A stretch of DNA of 64,000 bases from SAR324 cluster bacterium (lineage in GTDB: Bacteria; SAR324; NAC60-12), in the NCBI GenBank assembly GCA_015232315.1, contig JADFZZ010000017.1:31674-95673 (forward strand), written 5' to 3'. A program made the translations under genes and the position numbers. The notes below the pieces were generated by a model. It had not been told where the DNA came from. It saw only the letters and a list, made by a program, of their open reading frames with translations, and did not search any database. This document shows positions 17,466 through 25,869 of this stretch, piece by piece; within the stretch, counting starts at the first letter, position 1; every line of letters begins with the position of its first letter.

Positions 17466-17672
17466 ATGAGCGTGGTTGAAGCATTGATTTTATTTGCGAT
17501 CCTGTTATCTACGGCCTTTTATCTGGTACAAAAGTTCAAAAAAACACTTTCAGGCTCTGGTAGTTGTTGCTCAGAAGGTTGTTCTGGCGCAGAAAAATCA
17601 AACTCTTCCGGTTGCGGACAGGCCAAGGGAAACAGTGAATTTATTCTAAAAACCAACAAGGAGACACTATGA
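17466..17672 (+). CDS. FeoB-associated Cys-rich membrane protein
   Basis: A 68-residue protein with one N-terminal transmembrane helix (about 4-23), a basic QKFKKT stop, then cysteines in GSCCSEGCSG and SGCGQ. Small Cys-rich single-helix proteins of this kind occur beside feoAB in many bacteria and may fill the place of FeoC. GGGAGG lies six bases before the ATG. Its stop overlaps the feoA start as ATGA, so translation is coupled. Metal or cluster binding is inferred from the cysteines. Confidence 0.8.
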   Translation: MSVVEALILFAILLSTAFYLVQKFKKTLSGSGSCCSEGCSGAEKSNSSGCGQAKGNSEFILKTNKETL

Positions 17673-17908
17673 GTGAACACATCAGCCTGCGAAATATGAA
17701 AATCAATGAAAAAGCAACCATTGTTTCAGTCAAGGCAACCGGTGAATTGGGACGACGAATTAGAGACATGGGACTTGTCAAAAATACCACTTTCCAGGTC
17801 ATTGGAAGAGCACCCTTGAAAGATCCTGTTGCGTTACGTCTGAAAGATTTCACCTTAACGTTGAGAAACAAAGAAGCGGATCATATTCTTGTTCAACTCA
17901 GTGCATAA
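17669..17908 (+). CDS. feoA: Ferrous iron transport protein A
   Basis: A 79-residue SH3-like protein with GELGRRIRDMGLVKNTTFQVI and PVALRLKDFTLTLRNKEADHI, which match FeoA throughout. FeoA binds FeoB at the cytosolic side and is needed for ferrous iron uptake. It overlaps the preceding gene by four bases and is followed 109 bases later by feoB, with a hairpin between. Confidence 0.93.
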   Translation: MSEHISLRNMKINEKATIVSVKATGELGRRIRDMGLVKNTTFQVIGRAPLKDPVALRLKDFTLTLRNKEADHILVQLSA

Positions 17909-17943
17909 CCTGAATTACTCCTTCCCTTCATAATTCGCATGAT

Positions 17944-17975
17944 TATACCCCGTCCATCTCTTGCGGCGGGGTATA
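17944..17975 (+). terminator. Hairpin between feoA and feoB
   Basis: A perfect 9-base stem (TATACCCCG at 17944-17952 with CGGGGTATA at 17967-17975) encloses a 14-base loop. It is followed by only a short run (CTTTTAG), so it may be a weak terminator, an attenuator or an mRNA-processing site that lowers feoB relative to feoA. Confidence 0.45.
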
Positions 17976-18017
17976 GAATCTTTTAGATCTCCCCAATTTT
18001 ATTCAAAGGATACTCGT

Positions 18018-20201
18018 ATGGATCAATTGAAAGTTGCCCTGGCTGGAAATCCCAATTGCGGCAAATCCACAATTTTCAATGCATTAACAGGTTTAAAACA
18101 AAAAGTAGGGAATTACCCCGGCATTACTGTCTCCAAACATGAGGGACAAGCGACAATCAATGATACGTTGTTGAACATTTGTGATTTACCAGGGGCCTAT
18201 TCGTTGACCCCTTACTCTCAAGAAGAAATCGCTGCCAGAAATCATCTCATCAATGAGCGACCGGATGTGATTATCAACGTGGTGGACTCCAACAGTCTGG
18301 AACGAAACTTATATTTTACGTTGCAACTTCTCGAACTGGGCATCCCGCTCGTTTTGGGATTGAACATGATTGATGAGGTCCGCAAAAAAGGCATTACGAT
18401 TGACTCAAAAAAATTATCCAGTTTGTTGCGGGTTCCAGTGTTGGAAACCGTTGGGAAAACAGGTGAAGGAAAGACAGAACTCATCACTGAGGCCATTAGA
18501 AACGCTAAAGAAGGCAAAGGTGTTACAGTGCCCTTGTATATCTCGTATGGCGCAGATCTTGATCTCGCTTTGCAAAAAATGGAAGATGTGATCATCAAAC
18601 ATAACTTCATGAACGGCGCTCTCCCTGCACGATGGACTGCGATTAAATATCTGGAAGGTGATTCTCATGTGATTTCCATGGGTTTAAGGGAACGGGAAAC
18701 CCATAAACAATTGGAGATAATTGTTGCTGAAGTTACAGATCATTGTAAAAAAACTCTTGATACAACACCTGATGAAGTGATTGCGGACTATCGCTATGGT
18801 TATATCGCGTCTATCCTCAATGAAGGGATCATCTCAAGAAATAACCGTGCTGAACGACTGGAATTGAGCGACAGGATCGACAAGGTTCTGACCAACAGGT
18901 TGTTTGGTCCGATCATTCTGCTGGGCGTTTTATATGGAATGTTTGTTATGACATTCACCGTAGGCGCGATTCCAATGGGATGGTTGGAAACCTTTTTCGG
19001 GTTTCTGGGCGATACCGCTACAAATCTGATCCCCGAGGGACTGATTCAATCGCTGGTGGTTTCTGGAATTATTGATGGCGTAGGAGGCGTTCTTGGTTTT
19101 GTCCCATTGATATTATTTATGTTCTTCATGATTGCCTTCCTTGAGGACTCCGGTTATATGGCCAGAGTGGCCTACATTCTGGATCGTATCATGCAGGCGG
19201 CAGGTTTGCATGGAGCATCGGTGATGCCCTTTGTCATTTCCGGAGGGATCGTTGGTGGATGCGCTGTGCCAGGAGTAATGTCAACCAGAACCTTGAAAAG
19301 TCCAAAGGAAAAATTAGCGACGATCTTAACATTGCCCTTTCTAACCTGTGGCGCCAAAACACCCGTGGTACTGTTGCTGGGCGCGGCATCTTTTCCGGAA
19401 TATGGACCACAAGTGTTGTTCGCCAGCGTTCTGCTGGGTTGGACGGTTGCGCTGGTTTCAGCCAGAGTCTTGCGTTCTACTGTAATCAAAGGGGATTCGA
19501 CACCATTTGTGATGGAACTTCCCCCCTATCGATTGCCAACACTGAAAGGTTTGCTCATTCATACCTGGGAACGAGCCTGGAACTACATTCAAAAGGCCGG
19601 GACGGTTATTTTGGCCATATCCATTTTGCTATGGGCGGCCATGACATTTCCGCAACTGCCAGAGGCACAGGTTCAGGAATTCCAGCATCAAAAAGTGGCA
19701 CTTGAGGAAACGCTGACAGACAGTTTGACCGCTGAAGAAAAGGCTGAAATCGAGCAAAAAATGTTAACAATTGATAACAATCAGGCAGGCACAGCCTTAC
19801 GTTATTCCTTAGCGGGAAAATTAGGCACTGCTTTAGAGTCAGTCAGTTCTTATGCTGGATTTGACTGGAGGGTGAATATCGCCTTGATTGGCGGTTTTGC
19901 CGCAAAAGAAGTCATTGTCTCCAGTCTGGGCACCGCTTATAGCCTGGGAGAAGTAGACGCGGAAGCATCAGAAGCATTATCCGACCGATTGAGAGCAGAT
20001 CCCAATTGGACATTTTTAACAGCAGCCAGTTTGCTGGTGTTTGTCATGTTGTATGCGCCCTGTTTCATTACAGTTGTGGCGATCGCCAGGGAAACTTCGT
20101 GGAAATGGGCAGGGTTCAGTATCGTGTGCAACACGATCATCGCCTATGTATTAGCCGTAGGTGTTTATCAAATTGGTTCGTTGATACTTCAAATCAATTG
20201 A
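18018..20201 (+). CDS. feoB: Ferrous iron transporter B
   Basis: Inner-membrane Fe2+ permease driven or gated by a GTPase. The start MDQLKVALAGNPNCGKST is chosen because AAAGGA lies seven bases upstream. The 727-residue protein has an N-terminal G domain with the P-loop GNPNCGKS (10-17), G3 at DLPG and G4 at NMID. A helical linker follows, then two gate domains in the membrane half, with GASVMPFVISGGIVGGCAVPGVM and LTCGAKTPVVLLL, and a C-terminal FAAKEVIVSSLGTAYS. Iron supply genes of this type are also found in magnetosome islands, which fits the mamX/mamZ pair 8 kb away, but feoB is widespread and proves nothing by itself. Confidence 0.96.
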   Translation: MDQLKVALAGNPNCGKSTIFNALTGLKQKVGNYPGITVSKHEGQATINDTLLNICDLPGAYSLTPYSQEEIAARNHLINERPDVIINVVDSNSLERNLYFTLQLLELGIPLVLGLNMIDEVRKKGITIDSKKLSSLLRVPVLETVGKTGEGKTELITEAIRNAKEGKGVTVPLYISYGADLDLALQKMEDVIIKHNFMNGALPARWTAIKYLEGDSHVISMGLRERETHKQLEIIVAEVTDHCKKTLDTTPDEVIADYRYGYIASILNEGIISRNNRAERLELSDRIDKVLTNRLFGPIILLGVLYGMFVMTFTVGAIPMGWLETFFGFLGDTATNLIPEGLIQSLVVSGIIDGVGGVLGFVPLILFMFFMIAFLEDSGYMARVAYILDRIMQAAGLHGASVMPFVISGGIVGGCAVPGVMSTRTLKSPKEKLATILTLPFLTCGAKTPVVLLLGAASFPEYGPQVLFASVLLGWTVALVSARVLRSTVIKGDSTPFVMELPPYRLPTLKGLLIHTWERAWNYIQKAGTVILAISILLWAAMTFPQLPEAQVQEFQHQKVALEETLTDSLTAEEKAEIEQKMLTIDNNQAGTALRYSLAGKLGTALESVSSYAGFDWRVNIALIGGFAAKEVIVSSLGTAYSLGEVDAEASEALSDRLRADPNWTFLTAASLLVFVMLYAPCFITVVAIARETSWKWAGFSIVCNTIIAYVLAVGVYQIGSLILQIN

Positions 20202-20240
20202 CCCCAGTTCATTCTCCTCTTTGAAGAAATAGTCCTCATA

Positions 20241-20279
20241 AGCCGCAAAACTGATTCAACATGTTTTTGCGGCTTTTTT
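20241..20279 (+). terminator. Strong rho-independent terminator after feoB
   Basis: A perfect 10-base stem (AGCCGCAAAA at 20241-20250 with its complement at 20265-20274) is followed by a run of six T residues. It ends the feo operon. Confidence 0.9.
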
Positions 20280-20317
20280 GTTTTCCACCAAAACAATCTA
20301 TCCTTATAAAGTTAAAA

Positions 20318-20345
20318 TTGACTTTAGCGCCCTCGTAATTATAAA
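20318..20345 (+). promoter_or_regulatory. Putative promoter of the aquaporin gene
   Basis: TTGACT at 20318-20323 and TATAAA at 20340-20345, spacer 16, about 120 bases before the start codon and directly after the feo terminator. Confidence 0.45.
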
Positions 20346-20465
20346 TTCCCTGAATATTTGCTCGCACCAGGAGATCAACTTGTTTGAAGTGTGTCATCTT
20401 GTCCCTCTTAAATGGTTGGTGCTATGGTCTCCCGTATCAGTCATTAATAAAACGGAATAATTTTT

Positions 20466-21524
20466 ATGCTGGAAATATTCTTTGAACATAGAAAAGCGCT
20501 TTTCGCAGAAATGTTGGGAACCTTTGCCCTGGTCTTGGTCGGTGCAGGCTGTGTGATCATGGAAAATCACACAGGAATGTCACATTTAGGATTGCCTGAT
20601 GGAAAGGTGGGTCTCACTGGAATCGCCTTTGGCCATGGATTGACCTTGATGGCTATGATCTTTGCTTTAGGTTCTATTTCCGGAGGCCATTTTAATCCTG
20701 TGGTTTCAGTCGCGTTCTGGTCCCAGAAAAAACTGAACAATGACTTGTGTATCGGCTATATCGCCGCCCAGTTTGCTGGCGCCATCGCAGCGGCCTTGAT
20801 GCTCGCGGGTTTCTTTCCCGATGAAATTGCGCTTGCGACGCTGGGAACACCAGTTCTGGCTGCAAAGGTTTCTCTTGCCAAAGGAATGTTTTTAGAGGGA
20901 TTGATCACATTTTTGCTGGTGATAACCATATTGTTTTCAACCCATGAGGATAATCCTCATCGAGCGTTTGCACCAATCGCGATTGGCATGACTTTAGTCG
21001 GATTGATCCTGTTAGCGGGTCCGATGACGGGAGGATCTGCCAATCCAGCACGTTACCTGGGGCCTGCACTTGTCTCCTTGAACCTCAATCATTTTTTTCC
21101 GTACATGTTTGGGGAGTTTGCGGGTGGATTGATTGCGGCGTTTGTATTCAGTCTCATCCAGGAAACTGGATTTCCGACCTTCGTAAATCTGACGGAATCT
21201 CAAACAAAGAAAAAAAACAATACCGTATCCCGACCTGTTGAAGCAGCTTCTTTGAAAGAAACAATTCAAGTCCCGACATCGACTGAAACGGTAAAACCCG
21301 CAACTGCCCCGGATAAAAGTACCGTTCGAAATGCATACAACTTATTGAAAAATGGTCAACAGGCAGAGGCGATTACAGCGCTCAAGCATCTGTTGTCAGA
21401 GTTCGCCCAATGTGATGCTGAAATACAGAATCGTATTCTAGGACTTAAAATTATTTTTGAAGAAGAATTGGGACCAATCAAAGACCTCGAAGGCTTCAGT
21501 CAACTTACAGCTAAACCAGCCTGA
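20466..21524 (+). CDS. MIP-family channel (aquaporin-like) with cytosolic C-terminal extension
   Basis: A 352-residue protein. Residues about 10-235 are a six-helix major intrinsic protein channel that starts AEMLGTFALVLVGAGCV. The first pore motif is GGHFNPVVS, NPV instead of NPA; the second is GGSANPARY, with the usual NPA and the Arg of the selectivity filter. Substrate may be water, glycerol or another small neutral solute. After residue 240 an extra 110 residues follow: a Lys/Thr/Pro-rich linker, then a helical segment with NAYNLLKNGQQAEAITALKHLL that resembles a single TPR-like hairpin. This tail is uncommon for aquaporins. Confidence 0.85.
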   Translation: MLEIFFEHRKALFAEMLGTFALVLVGAGCVIMENHTGMSHLGLPDGKVGLTGIAFGHGLTLMAMIFALGSISGGHFNPVVSVAFWSQKKLNNDLCIGYIAAQFAGAIAAALMLAGFFPDEIALATLGTPVLAAKVSLAKGMFLEGLITFLLVITILFSTHEDNPHRAFAPIAIGMTLVGLILLAGPMTGGSANPARYLGPALVSLNLNHFFPYMFGEFAGGLIAAFVFSLIQETGFPTFVNLTESQTKKKNNTVSRPVEAASLKETIQVPTSTETVKPATAPDKSTVRNAYNLLKNGQQAEAITALKHLLSEFAQCDAEIQNRILGLKIIFEEELGPIKDLEGFSQLTAKPA

Positions 21525-21554
21525 TTGACAATGTGCTAAACCCGGGAACATGGA

Positions 21555-22490
21555 TCATTGATTCAGATCATCAGGAAAGGGCAGGAAAAACGTCTGTTGA
21601 GCCAGATAATCCGTCTCAAAACGAACGATCCAGCTTCTCAGGAGATGTGCCATTACACTGAAAGATGATTTTTCATTACGATAACTTTCCAGGGCGTCCA
21701 GAAAAAAAGCTTTCTCCCTTGCTTGCAACTGTTTTGAAAAATAGCCAAGTGCATGCATCAAGGCATTGATGTTATTGCTGATCCTGGCTGGTCTGGAAAG
21801 TGCTTTTTTTAGTTCACTTTCATAAAGTGACAATATTGTTGAAATTTGCATTTTATCCGGATTAGCGACAAGTCTTCCCAAAACCCTCATCTGTGCCTGG
21901 TTGTAGGCCATCAGTAACAGCTTGTTTTCTGATTGAAACTGAACCAGTTCAGCCATATTTTTTGATTGTTTTACCTGTCGAAATCTTGCCAGAGTGAAAA
22001 GTTTTGTCAAAAAATGCTCCCTGATTCTGACATCATGCAATCGTCCTTCATCTTCAATGGCCAAGCCCTCAAACTTTTGCACTACCGCCTCAGCAAATAA
22101 ACCGGAACTTTTCCCAATCGGGATTTTTGAATCAATCGCAGGGAAAATTTTTACATCCTTGATTCCACATGAAGGAGAACGCCCCTTCAGTAGAAACCCA
22201 TCCACATCGGCCAGTTCATTGACAAAAGAGTGAGAGAAATCTCTCATTTTTTGTGTAAAATCCAATCCCGTCGCAGGTTGTTGCAGAATTTTCTCCTGAT
22301 GATTCATCACAACCCTGATGGGTTCCCGTGGTATTCCCATACCGATAGCGACTTCAGGGCAGACTTTTTTGAAATCAACGTACTGATTCAATTTTCTGAC
22401 AAAATCATTGGGCATCGCCTGTCCATTATATCGGCAGGATTCAAACTCCAGACATTGGGAAACAACAACAACGGGACGAATTTGGTTCAT
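21555..22490 (-). CDS. TudS-type (DUF523) plus DUF1722 protein
   Basis: A 311-residue two-domain protein. The N-terminal DUF523 half has VSQCLEFESCRYNG, VCPEVAIGMGIPREP and LKGRSPSCGIKD; the conserved cysteines (C13, C18, that of CPE, and that of SPSCG) fit an iron-sulphur site as in thiouracil desulfurase TudS. The C-terminal DUF1722 half is helical, from about residue 190. The same fusion is known from E. coli YbgA-related proteins. Possible role: desulfuration of damaged or thiolated pyrimidines. Stand-alone gene, convergent with the aquaporin. Confidence 0.8.
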   Translation of the reverse strand: MNQIRPVVVVSQCLEFESCRYNGQAMPNDFVRKLNQYVDFKKVCPEVAIGMGIPREPIRVVMNHQEKILQQPATGLDFTQKMRDFSHSFVNELADVDGFLLKGRSPSCGIKDVKIFPAIDSKIPIGKSSGLFAEAVVQKFEGLAIEDEGRLHDVRIREHFLTKLFTLARFRQVKQSKNMAELVQFQSENKLLLMAYNQAQMRVLGRLVANPDKMQISTILSLYESELKKALSRPARISNNINALMHALGYFSKQLQAREKAFFLDALESYRNEKSSFSVMAHLLRSWIVRFETDYLAQQTFFLPFPDDLNQ

Positions 22491-22525
22491 GGTATGACTC
22501 AGGAGAAAATCAGTGATTGAAATAT

Positions 22526-23107
22526 TTATTCTTGTTCCTTGATATTCAGGATCTCACAAATCCGGTATTTATGCTCCTTGTTGCCCGAACATAGTAGATC
22601 TATCATTTCCAGTTTTTGTGCATCAGTCAGAATCACAGGTCGTTTTTTCCGGATATCCAGATGTTTCACCTGATTCAATCCGGTTGTTACTGATTCCGAA
22701 ATTCCCACCATCCCTGTTACGATGGTTTCAGACAGTTCAGCAACGCCTGTAGCCACTGTCTCGGAAAGTCCCACAACACCTGATGCCAGAGCTCCCGCCG
22801 TGGAAATAAAGTCCTTTATGGTTTTACTCCCACCTTTTTTCCCCTGACTTGAAATCCACATTGGCAACGAGACGGATTGCTCCAAACCAAGTTTATCGGG
22901 AGTTATATTCAAGGCCTCCATCAATTTTGTGATTTTACGTTTGGGTATCGCTATCTTGCCTTCTTCTATTTTGTGAATCACCTGGCCCGCTGAATTTTCT
23001 GCATAACCTATTTCCATACCAAGCTCTTTCTGGGTCAGGCCCTTCTCAAGTCTGGCTCCGCTGACGATCTCCCCAAGGAGTTTTAGAAATTGTTTTTCTG
23101 GTTTCAT
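22526..23107 (-). CDS. XRE-family regulator with hendecad repeats
   Basis: A 193-residue protein. Residues about 8-75 are a helix-turn-helix of the Cro/CI type (GLTQKELGMEIGYAENSAGQVI). Residues about 102-145 consist of tandem 11-residue units: STAGALASGVV, GLSETVATGVA, ELSETIVTGMV and GISESVTTGLN. Such repeats make a long amphipathic helix that can lie on a lipid or polymer surface or form a coiled coil. The C-terminus has a second small helical part. It is transcribed divergently from two phasin-like genes. By analogy with PhaR, it may sense free granule surface and repress phasin genes (inference). Confidence 0.65.
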   Translation of the reverse strand: MKPEKQFLKLLGEIVSGARLEKGLTQKELGMEIGYAENSAGQVIHKIEEGKIAIPKRKITKLMEALNITPDKLGLEQSVSLPMWISSQGKKGGSKTIKDFISTAGALASGVVGLSETVATGVAELSETIVTGMVGISESVTTGLNQVKHLDIRKKRPVILTDAQKLEMIDLLCSGNKEHKYRICEILNIKEQE

Positions 23108-23159
23108 AGTTATTTTATAGTTAAATTTTGACTATTTTTATTTAGTTAATAAATAAGTA

Positions 23160-23188
23160 TTGACTTATTAAAACAGATAAACTACTAT
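23160..23188 (+). promoter_or_regulatory. Putative promoter of the phasin-like genes
   Basis: TTGACT at 23160-23165 and TACTAT at 23183-23188 with a 17-base spacer, about 52 bases before the ATG. The AT-rich 132-base gap shared with the divergent regulator has repeated AGTTAA-like words that could be operators. Confidence 0.55.
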
Positions 23189-23239
23189 TTGATCACGATA
23201 AACAACAAACCAAATCAATCTCATAATTTTGGAGGAAGT

Positions 23240-23593
23240 ATGAATGCAACAGAAATCAAAAACAAAGTAGAACAAACGCTGGAAAACACTGTGAATGCTG
23301 TTGAGAGCATCCATAAGACACTGGTCAACCATCCCTTTGAACTTCTTGAAAGTGTGGAAACCTTCAAGACTCCAGTTCAAAAAGCTCGAGCCTTACATGA
23401 TAAGGCCACAGAAAGTGTCTATAACCAGATCAGGAGTATCAATAAAATATTGAGCAACTACCTTTCAACCTTGATACCTGAACCTGTATCGGCCTCACAA
23501 GCCAAAGCACATTCTTCAACAGCTAAACCAGCTAACAAGACAAAACCTCAAGCAAAAAAAACAACCAGTAAAACAACAGCAAAGAAAGCTTAA
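23240..23593 (+). CDS. Phasin-like protein with Lys/Ala-rich tail
   Basis: The start at 23240 follows GGAGG directly. The 117-residue protein has a helical core (about 1-80: KVEQTLENTVNAVESIHKTL and SVYNQIRSINKILSNYL) and a basic, low-complexity tail rich in Lys, Ala and Thr (KTKPQAKKTTSKTTAKKA). The layout recalls phasins of the PhaF/PhaI kind, whose core coats polyhydroxyalkanoate granules and whose histone-like tail can bind DNA. No PHA synthase gene lies in the window, so this is a structural analogy. It is paralogous to the next gene. Confidence 0.55.
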   Translation: MNATEIKNKVEQTLENTVNAVESIHKTLVNHPFELLESVETFKTPVQKARALHDKATESVYNQIRSINKILSNYLSTLIPEPVSASQAKAHSSTAKPANKTKPQAKKTTSKTTAKKA

Positions 23594-23628
23594 TTTCTAA
23601 ACACAACAATTTAATTACTAAGGAATGT

Positions 23629-23895
23629 ATGGAAAAGCTGAATGAAATCAATAAAAAAGTTCATGAATTTACATTACAAAATGTTGGACGTGTTGAAGAA
23701 GTCTATCACAGTGTGAGTGACAGAGTGTTTGCCTCTATTGGACAGGTTGACGTCCTTAAAAACATCGCCACAGATATTAAATCCATGGAGGGACGATTGT
23801 CCAATGATGTTTTTACAAATATCAGAACTATCAGTAAGAAATCTGAAGAATTGATTACCGATATTTTGAACAAACTCCCCGGAAAAGCCGCATAG
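23629..23895 (+). CDS. Small phasin-like helical protein, paralogue of the preceding gene
   Basis: An 88-residue helical protein, MEKLNEINKKVHEFTLQN onward, with FTNIRTISKKSEELITDIL near the end. It aligns without large gaps to the core of the preceding gene (VEEVYHSV with VESIHKTL, and NIRTIS with QIRSIN) but lacks the basic tail. The two genes are 35 bases apart and share a terminator. Probably a granule-surface or membrane-associated protein; function unproven. Confidence 0.55.
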   Translation: MEKLNEINKKVHEFTLQNVGRVEEVYHSVSDRVFASIGQVDVLKNIATDIKSMEGRLSNDVFTNIRTISKKSEELITDILNKLPGKAA

Positions 23896-23913
23896 GGTGT
23901 CTGGTGCGACACC

Positions 23914-23978
23914 ATGAACCACACCAGTGGTTCATTTTTGAAAGGAAAGAGGTTTCCTCCCCTGGTCTCTTTCCTTTC
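23914..23978 (+). terminator. Tandem hairpins between convergent genes
   Basis: The first hairpin is a perfect 9-base stem (ATGAACCAC, loop ACCA, GTGGTTCAT) followed by TTTT, a proper + strand terminator at 23914-23939. The second is a 12-base stem (23940-23951 with 23967-23978). Together they separate the phasin-like genes from the convergent monooxygenase gene. Confidence 0.8.
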
Positions 23979-23995
23979 CCTCTCTCAATCATTCC

Positions 23996-25609
23996 CTAAA
24001 AAACCAAGCGTTTCTGAAAACTTCGAATCATCTTGTTCAACTGTTTTGAAGACGCCATTCCACCAACAAAACGGTCGGGTCTTAACAGAACAAAATCAAT
24101 GCCTTTGATTTGTTTAAAATATTTTTCCAAATCACCATACACATCAATCACGCGGACTAATCGAGCATCATCCATGGGGGTTGGCGATTTATTCAACAGT
24201 TTGTCTATGGAAACAATCTGGATGTAACTCATTTCCATCGCCTGACAAGCAATGATCGAATCCTGATTCAATAGATTCAACGGATTCAAATTCCATCCCA
24301 GCAAAGTAAAATAAGGCCCCATACAATCATCAAGGAGTTTTCTTTCTCCGCTGACAAGCTGAATGGATGGCTGGATAAAAAGCTGACCCACATAATCCTG
24401 ATCATTTGACGAGGTAGATACTACGATACTATTTTTTCCCAAGGGAATTTTGGGTGTAGGTTTCAAGGCCTTATCAAACAACCATTTATTCACAAGGGCT
24501 GAATTATTGAAATACTTGATCAGGGAGTCCCGTAAAAGGGCCATGACATTGCTGGAATAGGTCAACATTTCCAGATTCATGCGTGCCATCTGAATTTCAT
24601 GTCTGATCAGATGTCCCCGTTCATTGTCATAGCTATTGAGCAGATCTTTTCCTGCTTTGCCTTTAATCAATAACACGACCTTCCAGATCACATTAAGCAC
24701 ATCCTTGAACCCTGAAATCACGCCCTGTCCAGCAAAGGTCGGAATCATTCTGGCCGCATTTCCCAAGAGCACCACCCGGCCTTTGCATGTATGATCAACC
24801 GTCTTTGCATAGACATTATATATCTGCTTATGACTGATATCCGGGGTACGGTCTCCAATCCAGGGATTTAGCAATTGATGGATTCTCTCAGTCTGTAAAA
24901 GGCTCGCTTCGTCTTCCCCGGGCAACACCAGAAATTCCCATCGTCGATGTCCCATGGGCAACGGATAACAAATGGCTGGACGCTCAGGATTACAATGAAA
25001 CTCGATATAATCTGTCGGCAAAAAATCATGTTCTGTTTCAACAGTAAGCCATTTGATACAATAATTATTTGTATTAAATTTTTCCCCGATCAGTTTTCGG
25101 ACAGTACTGTGTTCACCATCACAACCCAGTAAAATCTGGGTTTTAAACTCATGAATTTCTCCATTTTGATTTTTGTATTGAACGAGTAAGCCATCCTCCT
25201 GTTCCTTAAAGGCTATCAACTCCGCATCAGGAATCACATGCACATGCGGATATTTTTTCAGATTCGCCATCATATTCGATTCCAGAACAGGTTCCAGAAA
25301 CGTATTCAGGCGATAATGACCGAAGTTTTTTTCATTGGCCGCAGGCACAATTCGATACAGGGTTCCGAATGTGGAGGATAGAATATGGAGTGGTACCCCT
25401 GTGTGAATGCTATCGCTGGATTGATCAAGTAAATCGATATTTTGTAGAATACGAAGTCCTTCATCATCAATCAGTACAGCGCGTCTTTGAAAAGACGGTT
25501 CTTTTTTTTTCTCAAGTACCTGTGTCTTGATATGATATCGCGCTAATAAATTTGCAGCGAGCAAACCCGTTGGGCCACCACCAACAACAGTGACTGGAAT
25601 ATCTTTCAT
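23996..25609 (-). CDS. FAD-dependent aromatic-type monooxygenase (MhpA/PheA family)
   Basis: A 537-residue flavoprotein hydroxylase. VTVVGGGPTGLLAANLLARY is the N-terminal FAD fold, LLGCDGEHSTVRKLIG is the DG motif that touches FAD and NAD(P)H, and RVVLLGNAARMIPTFAGQG is the second FAD motif. A thioredoxin-like C-terminal domain, about 390-537, is typical of the phenol/3-hydroxyphenylpropionate hydroxylase branch. The usual GDAAH is changed to GNAAR here, replacing the Asp that normally binds the ribityl chain, so activity or specificity may differ. No aromatic-degradation genes are nearby. Substrate unknown. Confidence 0.8.
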   Translation of the reverse strand: MKDIPVTVVGGGPTGLLAANLLARYHIKTQVLEKKKEPSFQRRAVLIDDEGLRILQNIDLLDQSSDSIHTGVPLHILSSTFGTLYRIVPAANEKNFGHYRLNTFLEPVLESNMMANLKKYPHVHVIPDAELIAFKEQEDGLLVQYKNQNGEIHEFKTQILLGCDGEHSTVRKLIGEKFNTNNYCIKWLTVETEHDFLPTDYIEFHCNPERPAICYPLPMGHRRWEFLVLPGEDEASLLQTERIHQLLNPWIGDRTPDISHKQIYNVYAKTVDHTCKGRVVLLGNAARMIPTFAGQGVISGFKDVLNVIWKVVLLIKGKAGKDLLNSYDNERGHLIRHEIQMARMNLEMLTYSSNVMALLRDSLIKYFNNSALVNKWLFDKALKPTPKIPLGKNSIVVSTSSNDQDYVGQLFIQPSIQLVSGERKLLDDCMGPYFTLLGWNLNPLNLLNQDSIIACQAMEMSYIQIVSIDKLLNKSPTPMDDARLVRVIDVYGDLEKYFKQIKGIDFVLLRPDRFVGGMASSKQLNKMIRSFQKRLVF

Positions 25610-25806
25610 AGTTTTTGGTTTCTAAAGAACATCTTGAGGAATTTTCCAGAAAAAATTCTAATTGTTTATCTCGTCGAAAAAAATTGGCTTCAATGTTCTC
25701 TAAAATACTCGATACGAACTGTCCATGTTTTTATGTAAAAAATTACAAATATCATTTCATTTGACATTCATCATTCAGTTCCTGCATGCATATTGTAAGG
25801 AGAATA

Positions 25807-25869
25807 ATGTGTATTTTAAAACTCTGTAATCAACTATCTGAGGTCAGACATGGAATCTTTGCTCAATGA
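25807..25869 (+). CDS. Short leader ORF overlapping the next gene
   Basis: ATG at 25807 sits five bases behind AAGGAG, a better ribosome site than the next gene has. The frame gives MCILKLCNQLSEVRHGIFAQ and stops at 25869, 20 bases inside the following gene in another frame. It may couple translation or simply be a chance frame. Confidence 0.3.
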   Translation: MCILKLCNQLSEVRHGIFAQ

